From Allacma fusca (taxonomy: Eukaryota > Arthropoda > Collembola > Symphypleona > Sminthuridae): DNA of 64,000 nt. A program made the translations under genes and the position numbers. Of this stretch, positions 34,275 through 48,100 are shown piece by piece (the stretch's first letter is position 1; the number at the start of each line of letters is the position of its first letter). The notes beneath the pieces were generated by a model. The model saw nothing but the letters and a program-made list of their open reading frames with translations, searched no databases and was not told the DNA's origin. The stretch is taken from contig OX359250.1 in the NCBI GenBank assembly GCA_947179485.1, positions 47,589,450 to 47,653,449 on the forward strand. The letters run 5' to 3'.

Positions 34275-35205
34275 CAGAGATGTCCAAATGAAATTGCCTT
34301 CCTTCAAACCTTCGAAGGCAATTTTTTGAAAAAACGCATTCCTTCATCCTTCTATTAAAGGAAGCCTTCAAAATATTTTGCCTTCCTTCAGCCCTATTTT
34401 ACTTAAAAATTTAATGCCTCCAGCCTTCAAAAAAAATCAGCCTTCCTTCCTATTCAGCCTTCATAACACGAAATACCATAGCAATGCATTTAAACAACCC
34501 TTTTGCTGGTAAAACACCTAAAAATCAGCGATACAATTTACTCAATTGAGTTCATTTATTGAAATCTGAAGTAAAGAAGTAAGTATCATTGTGCATATAA
34601 CTGTACATCATGCATTTGTAGCGTTTTTAGCACACTCTCATTGTTGTATTTGTAACTATCATTATTAACGTTCATTGCATGCGCGAAGCCTTCTGTGTAT
34701 CAGAGGGCTACTTTACATACTTCCTTCCTTCGCCTTCCGTTTTCTGATATTAGGGAGTTTGTACAAACTTCTGCGCTCCAAACTTATAAAACTTATACGC
34801 ACATTTATAAGTTTAACTCCATAAGTTCCACTCGATGCGTGTAAGAGTTAGCGCCAAATATAAGTCCAGGCAAGCTTTAAACGTTGGAGGGACTCACTCC
34901 GCACGAAAAGACTGAAACTTATAGAGCAAGCTTATAAGTTTCATACGTGAGGCAAAGTGACGTAGCTGTCACGTGACCAGCGAAATTGACGTCACTTTGA
35001 TGCTATAAGTTCCATAAGTTCTATAAGTAGTTGTACAAACTCCCTAATAATAGGAAGGCTTTCTTCAGCCTTCCCGAATTAATTCAGCCTTCCCGCCTTC
35101 CCTTCTCAACTCTCTGGAAAATTGATATTTGAATTCCAATGAATATAATTGATATTCCAATGAAGCCTTCATTGAAGGCTAGCCTTCGAAGGCTGAACAT
35201 GTCTG
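34275..35205. mobile_element. Element J: AGCCTTCC-array hAT-like MITE, 931 bp
   Basis: Ends CAGAGATGTCCAAAT and the inverse of CAGACATGTTCAGCC are flanked by a perfect 8-bp duplication CGACAACC (34267-34274 and 35206-35213). The arms are rich in GCCTTCCTTC/GAAGGC. It is interrupted by element K. No ORF. Confidence 0.85.
34753..35043. mobile_element. Element K: ACTTATAAGTT-array MITE inside J, 291 bp
   Basis: Inverted ends GGGAGTTTGTACAA are flanked by TA on both sides, fitting a Tc1/mariner-type TA duplication. The interior repeats ACTTATAAGTT and TCTATAAGTTCCATAAGTT and includes CACGTGACC and GACGTCACTTT. A decayed relative lies near 10411-10528. Confidence 0.7.
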
Positions 35206-35213
35206 CGACAACC

Positions 35214-38200
35214 TTCCTCCATAGTCTATATATAACACGGTCTACTCTATATCTACACATGTAATTATCTAAATATGTATCTACATATGTAACAACAACA
35301 AATGAAATGATGACTTGGAGGATCACGACGGAATCGATATCGCAGGAAGGTGATACTCTACGCCAGAGTGTGACTAAATGTCAAATCTCCCTTCAAAAAA
35401 CTATAGACAGGTCTTGTTTTTAATCTGAAGCCATCTGACCGTGTGTAGAGTGTACATGATGTACACACGTAATTATACACAAAATTTTCCTTCACTTTAC
35501 AATTATTATTGACATATCCTCCAAAAACACTAGTCCCTATAGTCTTGCAAAGTTTTAATTCTAATTAGTATTATATTCAAGCCCTTCATCCATCTCCCAG
35601 ACTTTGTTAACAATCATTGCCACTAAAAACACACACAATTAAAAATGTTTGAAAAAATCCAAATGTTTTACATAAAGTAAGTAAACTTCAGCAAGCAATA
35701 GGGCCAATAGTCATAACTCTTACAATCGGCTCTCCCCATAAAACAGAAGAATGTCAAAGAGTCCTAGTGGAGGAGGATCTCTTTCCACGGCATTAAAAAT
35801 TCAAGAAACTTTTCTCACTTTTTGGGAATAAGTAGGTAAGAAAAATACTATAAATGTTATCATTACATTCGGCATCTTGGAAAAAATGTTTCTTGTCCTT
35901 AAAAAAAATCCGGCGGCAACTGGCAACTCAGAGGGAGAGAGGGAAAGAGCAGTAAATAAATCAATTTGCAATTAGCAATTAAACATGCATTTGTGTACAG
36001 GAAAGCAGGATAGTACAGGCAACTCATGGGATACTTCCCTTACTGAGGCAAAATATTACAAAACTGCGAAATCTCAGCGCTGCACAAAATAATTCTCCAT
36101 CGTACACTTTTATTTTTCTCCGAAAAAAGTAAAATAACAATTTTGCCAAACTAAATGGATTGTAGCTACTACAGCGTTAATGAAAACGTTTGTTTCCCAA
36201 AGTCAATTATGAACTCAGCCCAATACACAAGAAATAAATTCCCCCGTACTCAAGTCAAATTCAATGGAGACCTTGTGTGTTAGAAACGCTAAAGTGTTTA
36301 AGATCCATAATTCGCTCCAAAAACTCTCGATAGGGCAATTACAGCAAATTTCTTATATAGTGGTTCCCTAGGGATGACAAAATACCTGCCAATATATGGG
36401 GATGCCACCATATTAAAATTGTTGCATTATTAATTGTTTTAAATACTTGATTTATCAATATCCTACTTTGAGTTTCACGGGAATGGTAATCACAAAAAAC
36501 GTTAGGAACAATTAAAGCGGAAATCACAATTCGTAATTTCCCGCTTCTTTAAATTCACCTTCTTAGTGTTGCATAAAATCTGGCCGATATGGACATCATT
36601 CATTTATGGGATCGGATCTTGTTCGATGAAGGGAAGGGAATTATCAAATTAGTGATTTTACATTGTATTTAAAAATGTTCAAATTAGAACAATCCTGCGA
36701 GTCCTTTCAAGATTGTATCTCAAAAATATGCGAAAACTAAAAATATCTCATGCTTTGACGCCACTAAATATAGTTTTGTCGAAATGCAGTCCTATCGTAT
36801 ACAAATTTATGTTATGAAAACAGAAAATGTGAGAAAGTGAGACTACTTTATAATTAAACTTTACAATTGAACATACTCCTTTGCTTACCTCACATTTTGG
36901 GACGTCCTGAACATCGTAAATGAAAAATTATATGACAACATTTAGGAAGCACAATATTGTTACCCCCAATTCAACCCACATAAACAAATAACTCACAAAA
37001 TACGGATGCCAAATTTTGTAGCAAATTTTTTCCCAACCTTCTAAATCTCGTTTAATTCACCTGTTTTGGTCTCTGCGGTCGCTAAGGGAAAATAATAGGG
37101 CTAAAATTAGATATTTTAGTTTTCAATTTAACACTGCTTTATTTGAATAAAAAAAATGTCACAAATATATTTTGAAGGAATATATTTACCACCGTTGGGA
37201 ATCTGGCATTACTCATTTGAACATAACAAAGTTGAAATAACAGATGTTGTTAACAACATTTGTTGAACATGTATCTTATCTCAATTTGAATCATTGTACC
37301 TTTGCATCAAATGTACCTGTACCAAAAATGAATTTCATTACTGGACCTTTGGGTAATTACAGGTACCTGGCTGTACCTTGACCTGTACTATGTCCTTCTT
37401 TTACTATTTTCCAAATTTGTTATAACTTATAATCCACACTGTAAGAAAATTAATCTATTTGATATTGGGGAAGCATTGTTCAAAAATGATTTAAAAAGTT
37501 GGATCACGAGTCCGGCAAATATTTCAAAAATAACAAAGTTAGTAAACCACATAAATCATGCGTGTAACCCTTAAGAACGTCTGGTCTGTATTTACAAAAC
37601 TTGGACTTGTAAATTTCGTGACTGCAATTTTTTGGGGATAAAATGACAAATATTTAACCCGAAAAATATTACAGTTTGCTCATCACCCCAGATTCCCTCC
37701 AATTCAGTTGAAAATGACAAGTGTATGGAAAATATAAGACATGAAATGTACTGCTGGAGATTTTAAATGCAATGACATAAATTGTTTGTAATGATTATCC
37801 TCCAAGATATTTTTAAACTTTTTAATATCAACGCCACACAAGACATTTTTCATCCAGTACAAGAGAATACCCCGGGTAGGTAACACAGAGCAGCGTAATT
37901 ATAAATTTGTAGCATATTTTACGAACGGTATACAGTGAACTCTCGCTTTAAGGGATACCCTTATAAGATATTTTTCGATAAAAGGGATTGTAATTTCCAG
38001 TCCCAATTTCCATTACCAAAATGTATAAGATTATACTAATAATAAGGGATAGTGCTAATAAGTGACGAACCTTTACGAATTCATCGTAATGTAATAATCT
38101 CGGTTCTCACATTGTGGACACAGAGTCTTCCATTCTATTCAACTTACAAGGTAAGATATTAGGATGGTACACGTGGATTCAAACAAAACACAGCACATGT

Positions 38201-38514
38201 TTTAGTACTTCCCTAGTACGTTTCAAAACTCATGTAACTCGAGTGCAATTTGCCCCGTTCTCTTAGGACAGGTCACCAAAGTTTTCAAACTTAAAACGAT
38301 ACCACAGGTTGGTACCTGTCTTTCTAGATCTGTCTTTCAATTTTTGAGTTGATGAAATTGTTATTTTTACTATTTAACGAAAATTCAAGTTTCAACATTC
38401 ACATTGATATAATTATTACCCTCCAACAAACTTCCCCAAAAATTAAAGCCCTTCTTGTATTGAGTTGTCGCACCAGCGATTGTAATTTACGGCTTTTTTA
38501 ATTTGATGTTTAAT
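35214..38514. other. Non-coding, no gene seen
   Basis: AT-rich sequence with stops in every frame. A short patch near 37297-37385 has several GGTACCTG/TGTACC motifs, perhaps a worn-out motif-array element, but no termini were found. Confidence 0.45.
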
Positions 38515-38516
38515 TA

Positions 38517-39517
38517 CCCAGTCACTCGAAATGTATAGGATCCTACATGTAAAATCTATAGGATAAAAGTATCAGATCTGCGGACGATATCTCAAACGAT
38601 TTTCTTACAGGATCCTATACTATCCCATAGTTACTAATCCCAACCTCGCATGGGATTTTCTCTAGCTTGTCCTATAGTTGAAAATTTATTATTATCTTAT
38701 GCGCTTCTCTACTTCTACTCCATTTTCCTCCAAAATTAAAACTACATAACCATCTTTACTACAGTTAGCTTAATTTTTAGACAATTGTAAATATTCTAAA
38801 TATTTACAATTGTCTAAACAATTAAGCTAACTGCCATTAACGTTTTCATACATATACATTTCCTCAAATTGTCAATAGTAATACACCCTACACTGCAGTT
38901 CTATGTAGAAATAACATGTAACACTAGAAAATAAAATTGCAGCCACAAGTAAATAATTTCACGTATAAATTGAAAAAAAGAACAATAACAATCACACACT
39001 GGTTATATTTTCTGCTTGTCTTACTATTACTAATTGTAAGTTAAAATTGAAACAATCTAAAGAACAGGTAAGTCGATTTGGTGTTCATCACAACCAAAGA
39101 ACACGTGAATGACAACTGCTGTTGATTAAGTATGGCGAATTTGGCGGTTATAATATATGTCTTGTACAAACGATGAGGAGCGCAGAATCCTTGTCAAAGC
39201 AAGTACAGGATTTTTCTAAAAATGTCCTATGGTACCCGAAACCATAGGATTTTTCTGAAAATGTCCTATAGAACTCGAACTTGCTGGATATGCGGCACCC
39301 AACTTATAGGATTTCTTTAAAAACTTCCTATGGTACCCTCAGCTTATGGGATTTTTCTGAAAACTTCCTATGGTACTATATCTTATAAGAATCGCGTGCC
39401 AGTTTCTGACGAGCTGAATGATTTCTATAAGATCCTATATGGCTTGTGGGATTTCTGGTACATTTTCTTACAGAAATTGCATCCTATAGGAATCCCATAC
39501 AGTTTGAAGTGACTGGG
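38517..39517. mobile_element. Element L: CCTATAGGATT-array MITE, 1001 bp
   Basis: Inverted ends CCCAGTCACT(C/T) are flanked by TA on both sides (38515-38516, 39518-39519), fitting a TA target duplication. Both arms carry TATAGGATCCTA, CCTATAGGA and ATAGGATTTTTCTGAAAA repeats. The centre holds a 70-bp palindrome (38763-38832). No coding sequence. Confidence 0.75.
38763..38832. repeat. Near-perfect 70-bp palindrome
   Basis: Arms starting AGTTAGCTTAAT and containing GACAATTGTAAATATT fold back with almost no spacer onto their complements; only a small mismatch near TTTTTA/AACA is visible. It would extrude as a cruciform or give a long RNA hairpin. It lies inside element L. Confidence 0.85.
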
Positions 39518-39519
39518 TA

Positions 39520-41149
39520 GTTTCCTGTTAAAATAAATTTAAAATTAAAGAAGTTATAATGGACGTTGAGAAGAATGAAATATTTGTGAGGCTTAAATTC
39601 ATTCTTAAATTACAGCTTCCTCGACCCTTTCAATAACTTCTGACTGTGCATACAATTTACATGGGAGTAAACCCGTGGGTTGAACATACAGGGACTTAAT
39701 TATTAATTTGTTGAATGATCTGGACTGTGTAAGTAAAAGTCATATATTAAAATATATCATTTTTACACATTTAAATAACAGCATTTCAATATCAAAATAG
39801 ACGGGAAAAATAAATTTTGCAAAAATGAATTTTTGTTTTAAGAAATGCGTGAATTCCATCCTGCTATCATGAACTGAGTGAGTAATTTTAGCATGAATTG
39901 ATGTTTTTCCTATTTCGGTGTTTCGTCCGTGCATACATACATATATACTACGTAGCATTAATTTTACACTTACTTACAGAGTTTCATATAAGAAATTAAT
40001 GACTAGAAAATGTTCATTACAAACAAGATTTTTACATACAAATATTAAATAAGTTTGAAACAATAACGAACTACATTTTCGGAACAATTTAGTTTAATTT
40101 ATTATCTCGAATTTAAAGCTCAACTTCCGCCCGCAGGAAACAAATGCTTAAAATTAAAAAAACATGAAGGTCACAATTTATATCAGAATTTTATTTCAAA
40201 ACTCTAAAAGAACTAAAAAATATTCACATGTGACTGGAACTTTCTCATTTTCTGCCTGACATGTAATGACTCATAAATTGTATTGATTTCTGTCCGGAAT
40301 AACTTCTTGGTACATCTGAACATTGACATTACTAAGATTTTGCAAAATCTAAAATTATTACTAATTTTAAACGTATTCGCTACAATCATAGATTTACAAC
40401 TTCAGGACTATTTCAGAAGGAATTTATGCAATTGTAACAGATACTGGAAAAAAAGTCCTAAATAATTTTTATCAAGAAATGAAAAACCTGATTTAAATCC
40501 TTAATAAATAATAGTTTTAAAACATAAAACCATTTCAACCAAAAGCTCAAAATCCTAGTAGAAATTTGGGTGGGAAGTTAAATTTTTGAATGCCAAATTT
40601 TCTCGCCAAGAACAAATAATCTGAAACTTGCTTCCTTTCCCCACAATCCGGGTAAATAATCGGAGACGAATTTTGAAAATGCGTTTAAAAAAATTAATTT
40701 TGTCAGCTAGGGTTGAAATTTAAAAAAGAAACAGATTTCACATCTTTAATGAAATCAAAGTGACACACATCCTGTTGCCCAGTCGGTAAACATATGATAC
40801 AAAAGACGATATAAATTGAGATAACAATAAGATCTTCCGTATTTTAAATTCTATAACTTCCACGCCTGTTGTATGGTCATTCTGGTTGTTCATTGGTGAA
40901 AGATAATGCACAACATCGTCGCAGAAGAGCACAAATATTTAAATTAAATCTTTTGAATTTCCAAAAAATACTTATTAGCCAGAATTTGAGTTTGTAATTT
41001 AAGTTTCTAGTTTGTTGAAATACAACTCCCCAATAAATCCCAGACGCAATTTCTAAACAGTCATTACAGTTGTTGAGTCAAAGAGGAAACTTCAAATAAA
41101 GTATAAGTTACTTTTTCAAAATCCCTCCACAATGTAGGTTCTTTATGAT
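39520..41149. other. Non-coding, no gene seen
   Basis: AT-rich DNA without a supported ORF or repeat. Confidence 0.45.
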
Positions 41150-43914
41150 TTCCTGTAACATCAGTTTCAGTTTGGAGAGACTCTTGACTCTTAGAATGTA
41201 GTTGGATTTTTTATTGGGGTTTATACTCGGATTGTTTGCCCTTAAGGCCTTACAGAGTTTTCTCTACCTCCTTTATTTTCTTTAATTTATTTACAAATTG
41301 GAGCCATTCTGGCACATTAGCTGCGTACTGTGAAGTGGGGTGGCCGCCAATTCCACATTTACTCAACCACAGGCCTGCATGTAAACTCGACATCATATGA
41401 TTAATAACCGAAGGTAGAGGTCTAGGCCCCCGCTACGTGTGCAGTCCGATATACATTAGCACATACAGTTTCACAGCACATACCCGGTGTCACTTACAGC
41501 ATCCCCGCAGTCTCGCAAGCATGTAAATCACCACACGCATACGCAGACTTAGCTATAGAGAGACAGAGTGAAATGTGAAGTTACAGATATAGACAGGATA
41601 TGCAGACAAGGGAGGAGACACCGGACATGCCACGGACACAATCTTATCCGAGATATCAGCAGTCGCAGTATATACAAATACACCAATTCATCTTACGTAT
41701 CATTATCAGTGTACGGCACACACTACTCCTGCTGATACTCTTCCAAAAATGCGCAACATGCCTCCAGACCTCATTTGAATATCGATAGTGCATAGGGAAA
41801 GATAGAAAGGACCTGAAATTATTTTGGGGTGAGCTAGAGTCGAAAGCCGACTCTTCTGCAACCTTACAGATTCACTACACCACCAGACCGTAGGCTCTGG
41901 CTTTATGTAGTTGGAATTAAGGCAATTAAAATTAACAACTGATATGATATAAATACCAGCAAGAGATAATTACCGTCACTTCAAATTAATTTACCCAAAA
42001 ATAAAGTGGATCAAAATCAACAAAATTGAACTTTTTGGATAATTATAAATTACAATAAATTACGCATATGCTGCAAACAGTTAGAAATACCCGGGTTCAC
42101 GCATCTGTAGTAAGAGCTATTTTAGAAAATGAGGATGACTTGGTATATTTAAGGCTCCGCTTTCACGCAACATAACTAGTTCTAGATTTTCGAGCTTTGC
42201 GTAATCTCGAGATTTGCATATATCTGTCAACTTTTCTGTTGGAGTTTCAATAATTGCCAGGGTTGGTTTTTTTTTCAAAAAAAAACCAAACAACCAGGTT
42301 TTTTTGGTTTAAACCGGTTTTTTTTGTTTAAACTAGGTTTTTTTGGTTTAAACGAATTTTCAATCCAAAACATTCATTAATATGCAAAAACATGTGAATT
42401 TGAACAAATTTACTCATTTCCCAAACTCAGTAAGTATCACAAAGCATTAAATATTTAATAATTTAGATATAATTTTAACGATAACTTTGCAGCATAAACA
42501 CAAGTTTTGGCATTTTTTGTTTTACAAACGATTCCGAATTTCTAAATGTACAAGACTAAAAGCTAATAGTATTATTTATTTCACTAAAGTTTAACTACAC
42601 AATATCACAGTAACTGCACAAGTTTTGTGCACACCGAAATATAAGCATTTTGGATTGAAAATACTAAAATTTCAGGTGTTTGGTTTAAACCATTGGTTTT
42701 TATAAAAAAAACCGTTTGGTTTAAACCATGGTTTTAACCATGGTTTAAATCATTTGGTTTAAACCAAACCAACCCTGATAATTGCAGATGTTAACTTGGT
42801 GCTGACTTTCAATTCTTTCAGAATTTTAAAATACACTAGAGAAAAGTGAGTTCAACTAAATCCTGTTTGTCCCAAGCCTTATACAACGAGTCAATAAAAT
42901 ATTTGGAAGTAACTTTAAATTTGGAGTTACTTCCGAATTTTGAACAAACGCAATTGAAAACATTTCAATCGGTAAATTATTATAAATTATACCTATTGTA
43001 ATTCCAACTGGGACATATCCTTGCTACAAAATTCGAGCTTTGAAAATTTTCATTTTAACTTTTTGAAAACTATTCATGTACCAAACAATTAAAAGATAAT
43101 AATACAAAAAATAGGGAATAACTACCGACAAGTTGCAATTCCAACTGGGATATTTTTCCTTTGCAACAAAATTAGGTTGACATCAGGCATAAAATAAATA
43201 TCCTTGTACGTGGAAATAATGTCAAGTCTTATCTCTGCGCTCAGGAATATTCGTTTCTGCCTATTTGACCATATCAGGGACTAACTCAAAAAATATTTGA
43301 TTCCAAAATTTTCAAGGGAATTCTTTTCCAGTAGTGCTTGTTTTATCTGTCAATTCTTAAGGTCCCAGCGGTCACTAACGATACAATGTCAGAATTTTCA
43401 CAGATGTTTTGTTTGACCCCTGGGACTAAATACTTGTCTCAAGTTTGTTTAATATGATTAAGTTTTTGTGATCTCAATTTTCTGGGTAAAAATCCTTCAC
43501 ACAGCTCCCTGGAAAACCCTCAGAATTTCTTCGAAGAGCGTTAAGCGTGCTGGTTTATATTTTCCAGAATTCATCCCATTGATCTATGTCAAAATTTGAG
43601 GTCACAACGTCAAGAGGTGTCATGCAAAGTTGGCATTTTTCAAAATATTAATTTACTAATTTTGCGAGTCTCATAGAAAATTATTTTCAGGCACAGGTTT
43701 GAGCCCCATTTGAAAAACATTTCATGGATTCTCTAAGCTGCCATTATATAGGACTGTAAGGTAAGAAATATGGACATGACCAAAACCTGTAAAGAAATTT
43801 AACGTTAGAAGCAGATGCGAGGAAGAAGCAGAATGAGGGAATTTCTGACCTTCAATTTTTCATGAACAGTCCGGCATTCATAGATTTTTCCGGGAAACTA
43901 AGCTTGCAGAGACG
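41150..43914 (+). repeat. Dispersed repeat copy, interrupted by I and N
   Basis: Blocks shared with 12250-13170 and 60360-61760 appear in the same order: CATCAGTTTCAGTTTGGAGA, TTACGCATATGC, GGTATATTTAAGGCTCCGC, TTACTTCCGAATTT, CCAACTGGGACAT, CATGGATTCTCTAAGCTGCC. The copy is broken by MITE I and then by element N at 43923; its tail resumes at 60065 (AACAAATTCGGGTATAAAAC). A 41.2-41.9 kb stretch is not obviously part of the family. No coding frame. Confidence 0.6.
42258..42777. mobile_element. Element I: GGTTTAAACC-array hAT-like MITE, 520 bp
   Basis: Ends CAGGGTTGGTTT and the inverse AACCAACCCTG are flanked by a perfect 8-bp duplication ATAATTGC (42250-42257 and 42778-42785). Arms consist of GGTTTAAACCAGGTTTTTTT-like units, with an AT-rich centre. 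No ORF. Confidence 0.9.
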
Positions 43915-44129
43915 TTAATGTGCAGGCGCGTAGCCAAGGGGGGGTAAAGGGGGCAATTGCCCCCCCCATTCGAAATAAAATACTCTCAAATGACTCGAAA
44001 ATTAAAAATAAATCAGTCCATACCGAGACATGCAAACCCTTTGACAGTACAATTTGTTTTGTAAACAAAATCACTTCGACATATGCAGTATTCCATGTGA
44101 ATATCTGTGTATAAACAGCAAGCAGTATA

Positions 44130-44415
44130 ACTCTAGAATCACCCATGAAATTTGCATTTGTGCATTTCGTGTGAATGATTTATTACCCACGGCTCCTCCC
44201 GTCATTAATTGACCCATACATACGCGCGAAAATCGTATCGCAATGATGGTCCATTGCGAGAGCAAAGGATTTCTAGATCAATAAATTTCTATCGAAATGG
44301 AAAAGCATTTCGATACGATTTTCGCGTGTATGGATGGGTACACGAAACTTTAGACGGAAAGAAGCCGTGGGTAATAAACCATTCAATAAAGAGACGTTTT
44401 GGGTGATTCTAGAGT
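44130..44415. mobile_element. Palindromic MITE, 286 bp
   Basis: Nearly the whole unit is an inverted repeat. The ends ACTCTAGAATCACCCA mirror each other, and TTACCCACGGCT and CGCGAAAATCGTATCG recur as reverse complements further in. TATA-like sequence lies on both sides, but an exact duplication cannot be fixed. No coding sequence. Confidence 0.75.
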
Positions 44416-45057
44416 ATATTTTTATTGTGTTCATCCTTGCTTAGCGGGTGATTTGGATGCATTTCGAAATCCCTATTTCACTTTGACCTTTGCCTCGTCG
44501 ATTTGACTTCAACCTTCAACGGCAACAACAGTGTGGTAACAGCGGCTATAAAGGTTGCATTAGATCATTGGTAAGGTTTTATTCAGGCAGTACATTTTAC
44601 ATGTCCCGTTTCTTTCTTTTTTTTAAAATAATTATTTGTGTCCAAAAGCCCGTCTTTCACATTATTCTTAAAATTGTTGTCTCTCCAGCGCATCCACAAA
44701 CAACGGCCTCCAAATGGATTACAGGGAACAGCCCCGGCCTAGGTTGTTTGGTCTGCACTGACACCATCCACTTTCACATGCACCCAGCTCAGGGGTTACA
44801 GGAGTCGCTTATTTCTCCCAGCTTGGTGAAAGGTCTGACCGAGTCCATAGTTAGATGCTATGTCCTCGGGAGGCAAACGTTTATTTCTGAGCCTACAATT
44901 ACGAACAGAAACTTAAGAGGCGACCAGTACTTATTAAATTATTGAGTTGTTATAGATCCACCCCATTTAGCATGTTGGAATTGAAAAAATATTGTTTCAT
45001 ATATTTTTTGTTTTAAGCTCGTAACTGGTTCCTTCTTGAAGATTTCATTATTAAGAT
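44416..45057. other. Interior of N, no gene recognised
   Basis: A 151-codon frame (44490-44945, plus) has no recognisable motif and I do not support it as a gene. This is probably the 5' part of element N, before LINE-1's (ATGT)n tail. Confidence 0.35.
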
Positions 45058-45151
45058 GTATGTATGTATGTATGTATGTATTTATTGTGTTCTCATACAC
45101 AAACATTAACAACGTTTCGACAGACAATTTGCAGGACATTTGTCCGCTTTC

Positions 45152-48100
45152 CTAATTTAAATTATGTATAATTTTGCTTAATTCTATTACAAAGTAAATG
45201 ATTTTATTTAAGACACCCATATCATTACTGGCTAGGAGATCTGTATAGCTTAACGGTTGTTTGCTTGGGATGCATCCAATATCCCAAAAAAACTTTTCTC
45301 TTACATGCTCCATACCAGGACATTTCATCAAAAAGTGGTGCCACGATTCTTTAGCACTCCCGCATATCCTACATATCTTATAACATGATACTTCTAGCTT
45401 CTTTGCTTTTAAAAGGATCCTGGACTCTCTCTCCGGTGCTAATCTTAATTGAGCGATAATTTTTATTTTATAAAAGGGTAAATCGACACCTAAATATCCC
45501 GGAAGTACTGTTCCTCTTAATAAATATTTATAAGTGGGGTTTTGTTCTGAACAAATTATTTTGTCAATGTCCTCCATTAATGACGTTCTCATTGCATCCT
45601 TAAGAATCTCATCAAAATTGAGTTTGATCCATTCAGGAGTTAGTTCTTCCCATTTTAGCTCCCATCCAATATCTACCAAACTACTTTTCACTATTGTTGC
45701 CCAGTTCCATTCTGCTGGGAAGCAGCTGTTCAAATCAATGTTGATGAGCTTCCTAAGGACTATAGAAGGATATCTGCTTGCATCCATTTTTAATATTTTA
45801 TATAAGTACATTAGGGATAGTTTTAGTATTATATACTTTATTTTGCATCTACCAGCTTCGATTCTTACTGAGTGATTTGATGTGTTAGACGCCACTCCAA
45901 AGAGCCTTCTGAAGAAGGTAGTCTGAATAGATTCCATTAAATCTCCTTGTCCTATACCCCATATAGCTGCTGCATACAGGAGATTTGACAAGATCATTGC
46001 TTCAAATAATCTGCCTATCGCCTCCCATGAATTACATTTGGAGATTTTTATAATCTTTAGAAACACATTTATGGCTAATATTGCTTTCTTTTTGAAGTAG
46101 CTTGTGGTGCGTGTGAAAGAACCCGTTGAGTGGAAAGGAACCCCCAGATATGTATAGTTCTTTACAGTTTCCAATTCGCTGTTTTTTAGCCTGAAAACTG
46201 GGAGATTTCCTGGTTGTTTTTTGGCAAAGATCATAATTTTGGTTTTGCTAGCGTTTACCTCCAAATTATTTTCCTCACAATATTTCCTCAGTATCATTAA
46301 TTTTTTGGCAAGGTCCCCTGGCGAGTTAGCTAAGATAACAGTGTCATCTGCACACATAAGTGCTAGTACTGCTACCTTTTCATTTATACTGACACCCGTT
46401 ACCCCATTTTTTAAAAAGAACTCTTCAAAGTCGGCTATAAATAGGGAAAAAAGTAGAGGTGATAGTATCTCCCCCTGCAGGACTCCTTCTGTAATGTCGT
46501 GATAATCCGAGTAGCCTTCCTCTGTTCTAACTCTTAACCTGGCCTTCGAGTATATATTTTTAAGTATCCTAATTATCTTTCCGCTTAGCCCTAGATTATG
46601 TAATTTTACCCAGAGCAAATTGTGGAATATAGAGTCAAAAGCCCGCTTATAGTCAACAAAAATAGCATATATTTTCCTACTGGGCATTCTAAGGTGGTTC
46701 TGAATTAGTCCATACAGAGTGAATACCTGGTCAGAGCAAGATCTGCCTTTCCTAAAGCCTGCTTGGGATTCGGGGAGCACCTTGCATTTTTCCGTCCACT
46801 TTAGTACCCGTTCTAATAAAATCTGTGTAAAAAGCTTTGTGATACAACTGACTAATGCAATACCTCTATAGTTACCAGGATCATTTCTATCTCCTTTCTT
46901 ATATAATGTAATCAACTCTATTTCTCCCATCTGGGATGGACAATATTCTTGTGATAAAATCATATTGTATAATTTCAGAATCCTGTCACGCCAATTTCTT
47001 GGAAGGGATTTTAAGCAGTCATTTGTTATTCCATCAATCCCTGGACTTTTTCCCTTGCTTAATTTCTTAATAGCCTCATTTAGTTCATGGATGTTTATTT
47101 CTTTATCAAGGTACTCCTCACCTGTGTTGCTAAAATAACCTTCCCAAGTCCCCCTGTTTGGCATTAATTCACGGTAGAATTGGTTCCATTTTTCCTTACC
47201 AATGCTTGCTTTGGGGCTACTGCTATACCTACATTTATTTACTGCTTTCCAGAAAACATTGCTGTTTTTGCTGTTGTAAATATCTTCCCTAATACCTTCA
47301 TAATATAAGATTTTTTTGGCGCTACATATATTTTTGTACTCTCTCCTTGCCCTACTTAGCTCTTCTCTAATTTGGCTGCAGTAATTTCCTGCTTGTACAG
47401 TTCTAGCTAAATGCCTGGTTTTAGTCTTCAGATCTCTGCATTCCTTGTCGTACCAAGGTTTACTTCGCCAGCTCTTTGTTTTGATTCTCTGCCTCAAACA
47501 ACCATGCTCCTCCGCCAGTTTCTTAAGATCACTTGTGAAGGATTCAAAAGCTTCGTCCGGGGTTTCCTCCTCCACTGGCATCTGTGCCCGCTTTAACTCG
47601 AGTGACAGTTGGGTTGAGCCTTCAGTTTTAATATCAATATTAGTCAACTGTTTGTATTCATTTGGGTAAATCTCACAGTCATGAGTAGAGAAGAACTTTG
47701 CTATAATTGGAAAGTGATCAGAGTTACCAATCTCTGCTACTTCGAACGAGTACACATCACGTACAAGGTTAACGCTGATCGTGCACAAATCGATTGTACT
47801 AGCAGCTCTTTCATTGAGGAAGGTGAAATTTCCTATTTCGTCTCCTCTGGTTCTCCCATTTAGAATTATCAAACCACCTTCATTCAGAGTGCTCATGAGG
47901 ATTTCCGTCTCGGTATGCTTAGTAATATCTTTAGAACTCCTCTCTGGGGTTAGGTATGACCCTCTTAGAATTTCCTCTGGCAGTGAATCTTCACATCCTG
48001 TTCTACAATTAAAGTCACCACCTGCAACTACAAACCATTCCGGGTTAACAATTTTCATCAGCACCAATTTTAATTTTGCACATTTAGTTTTCCAGGTAGA

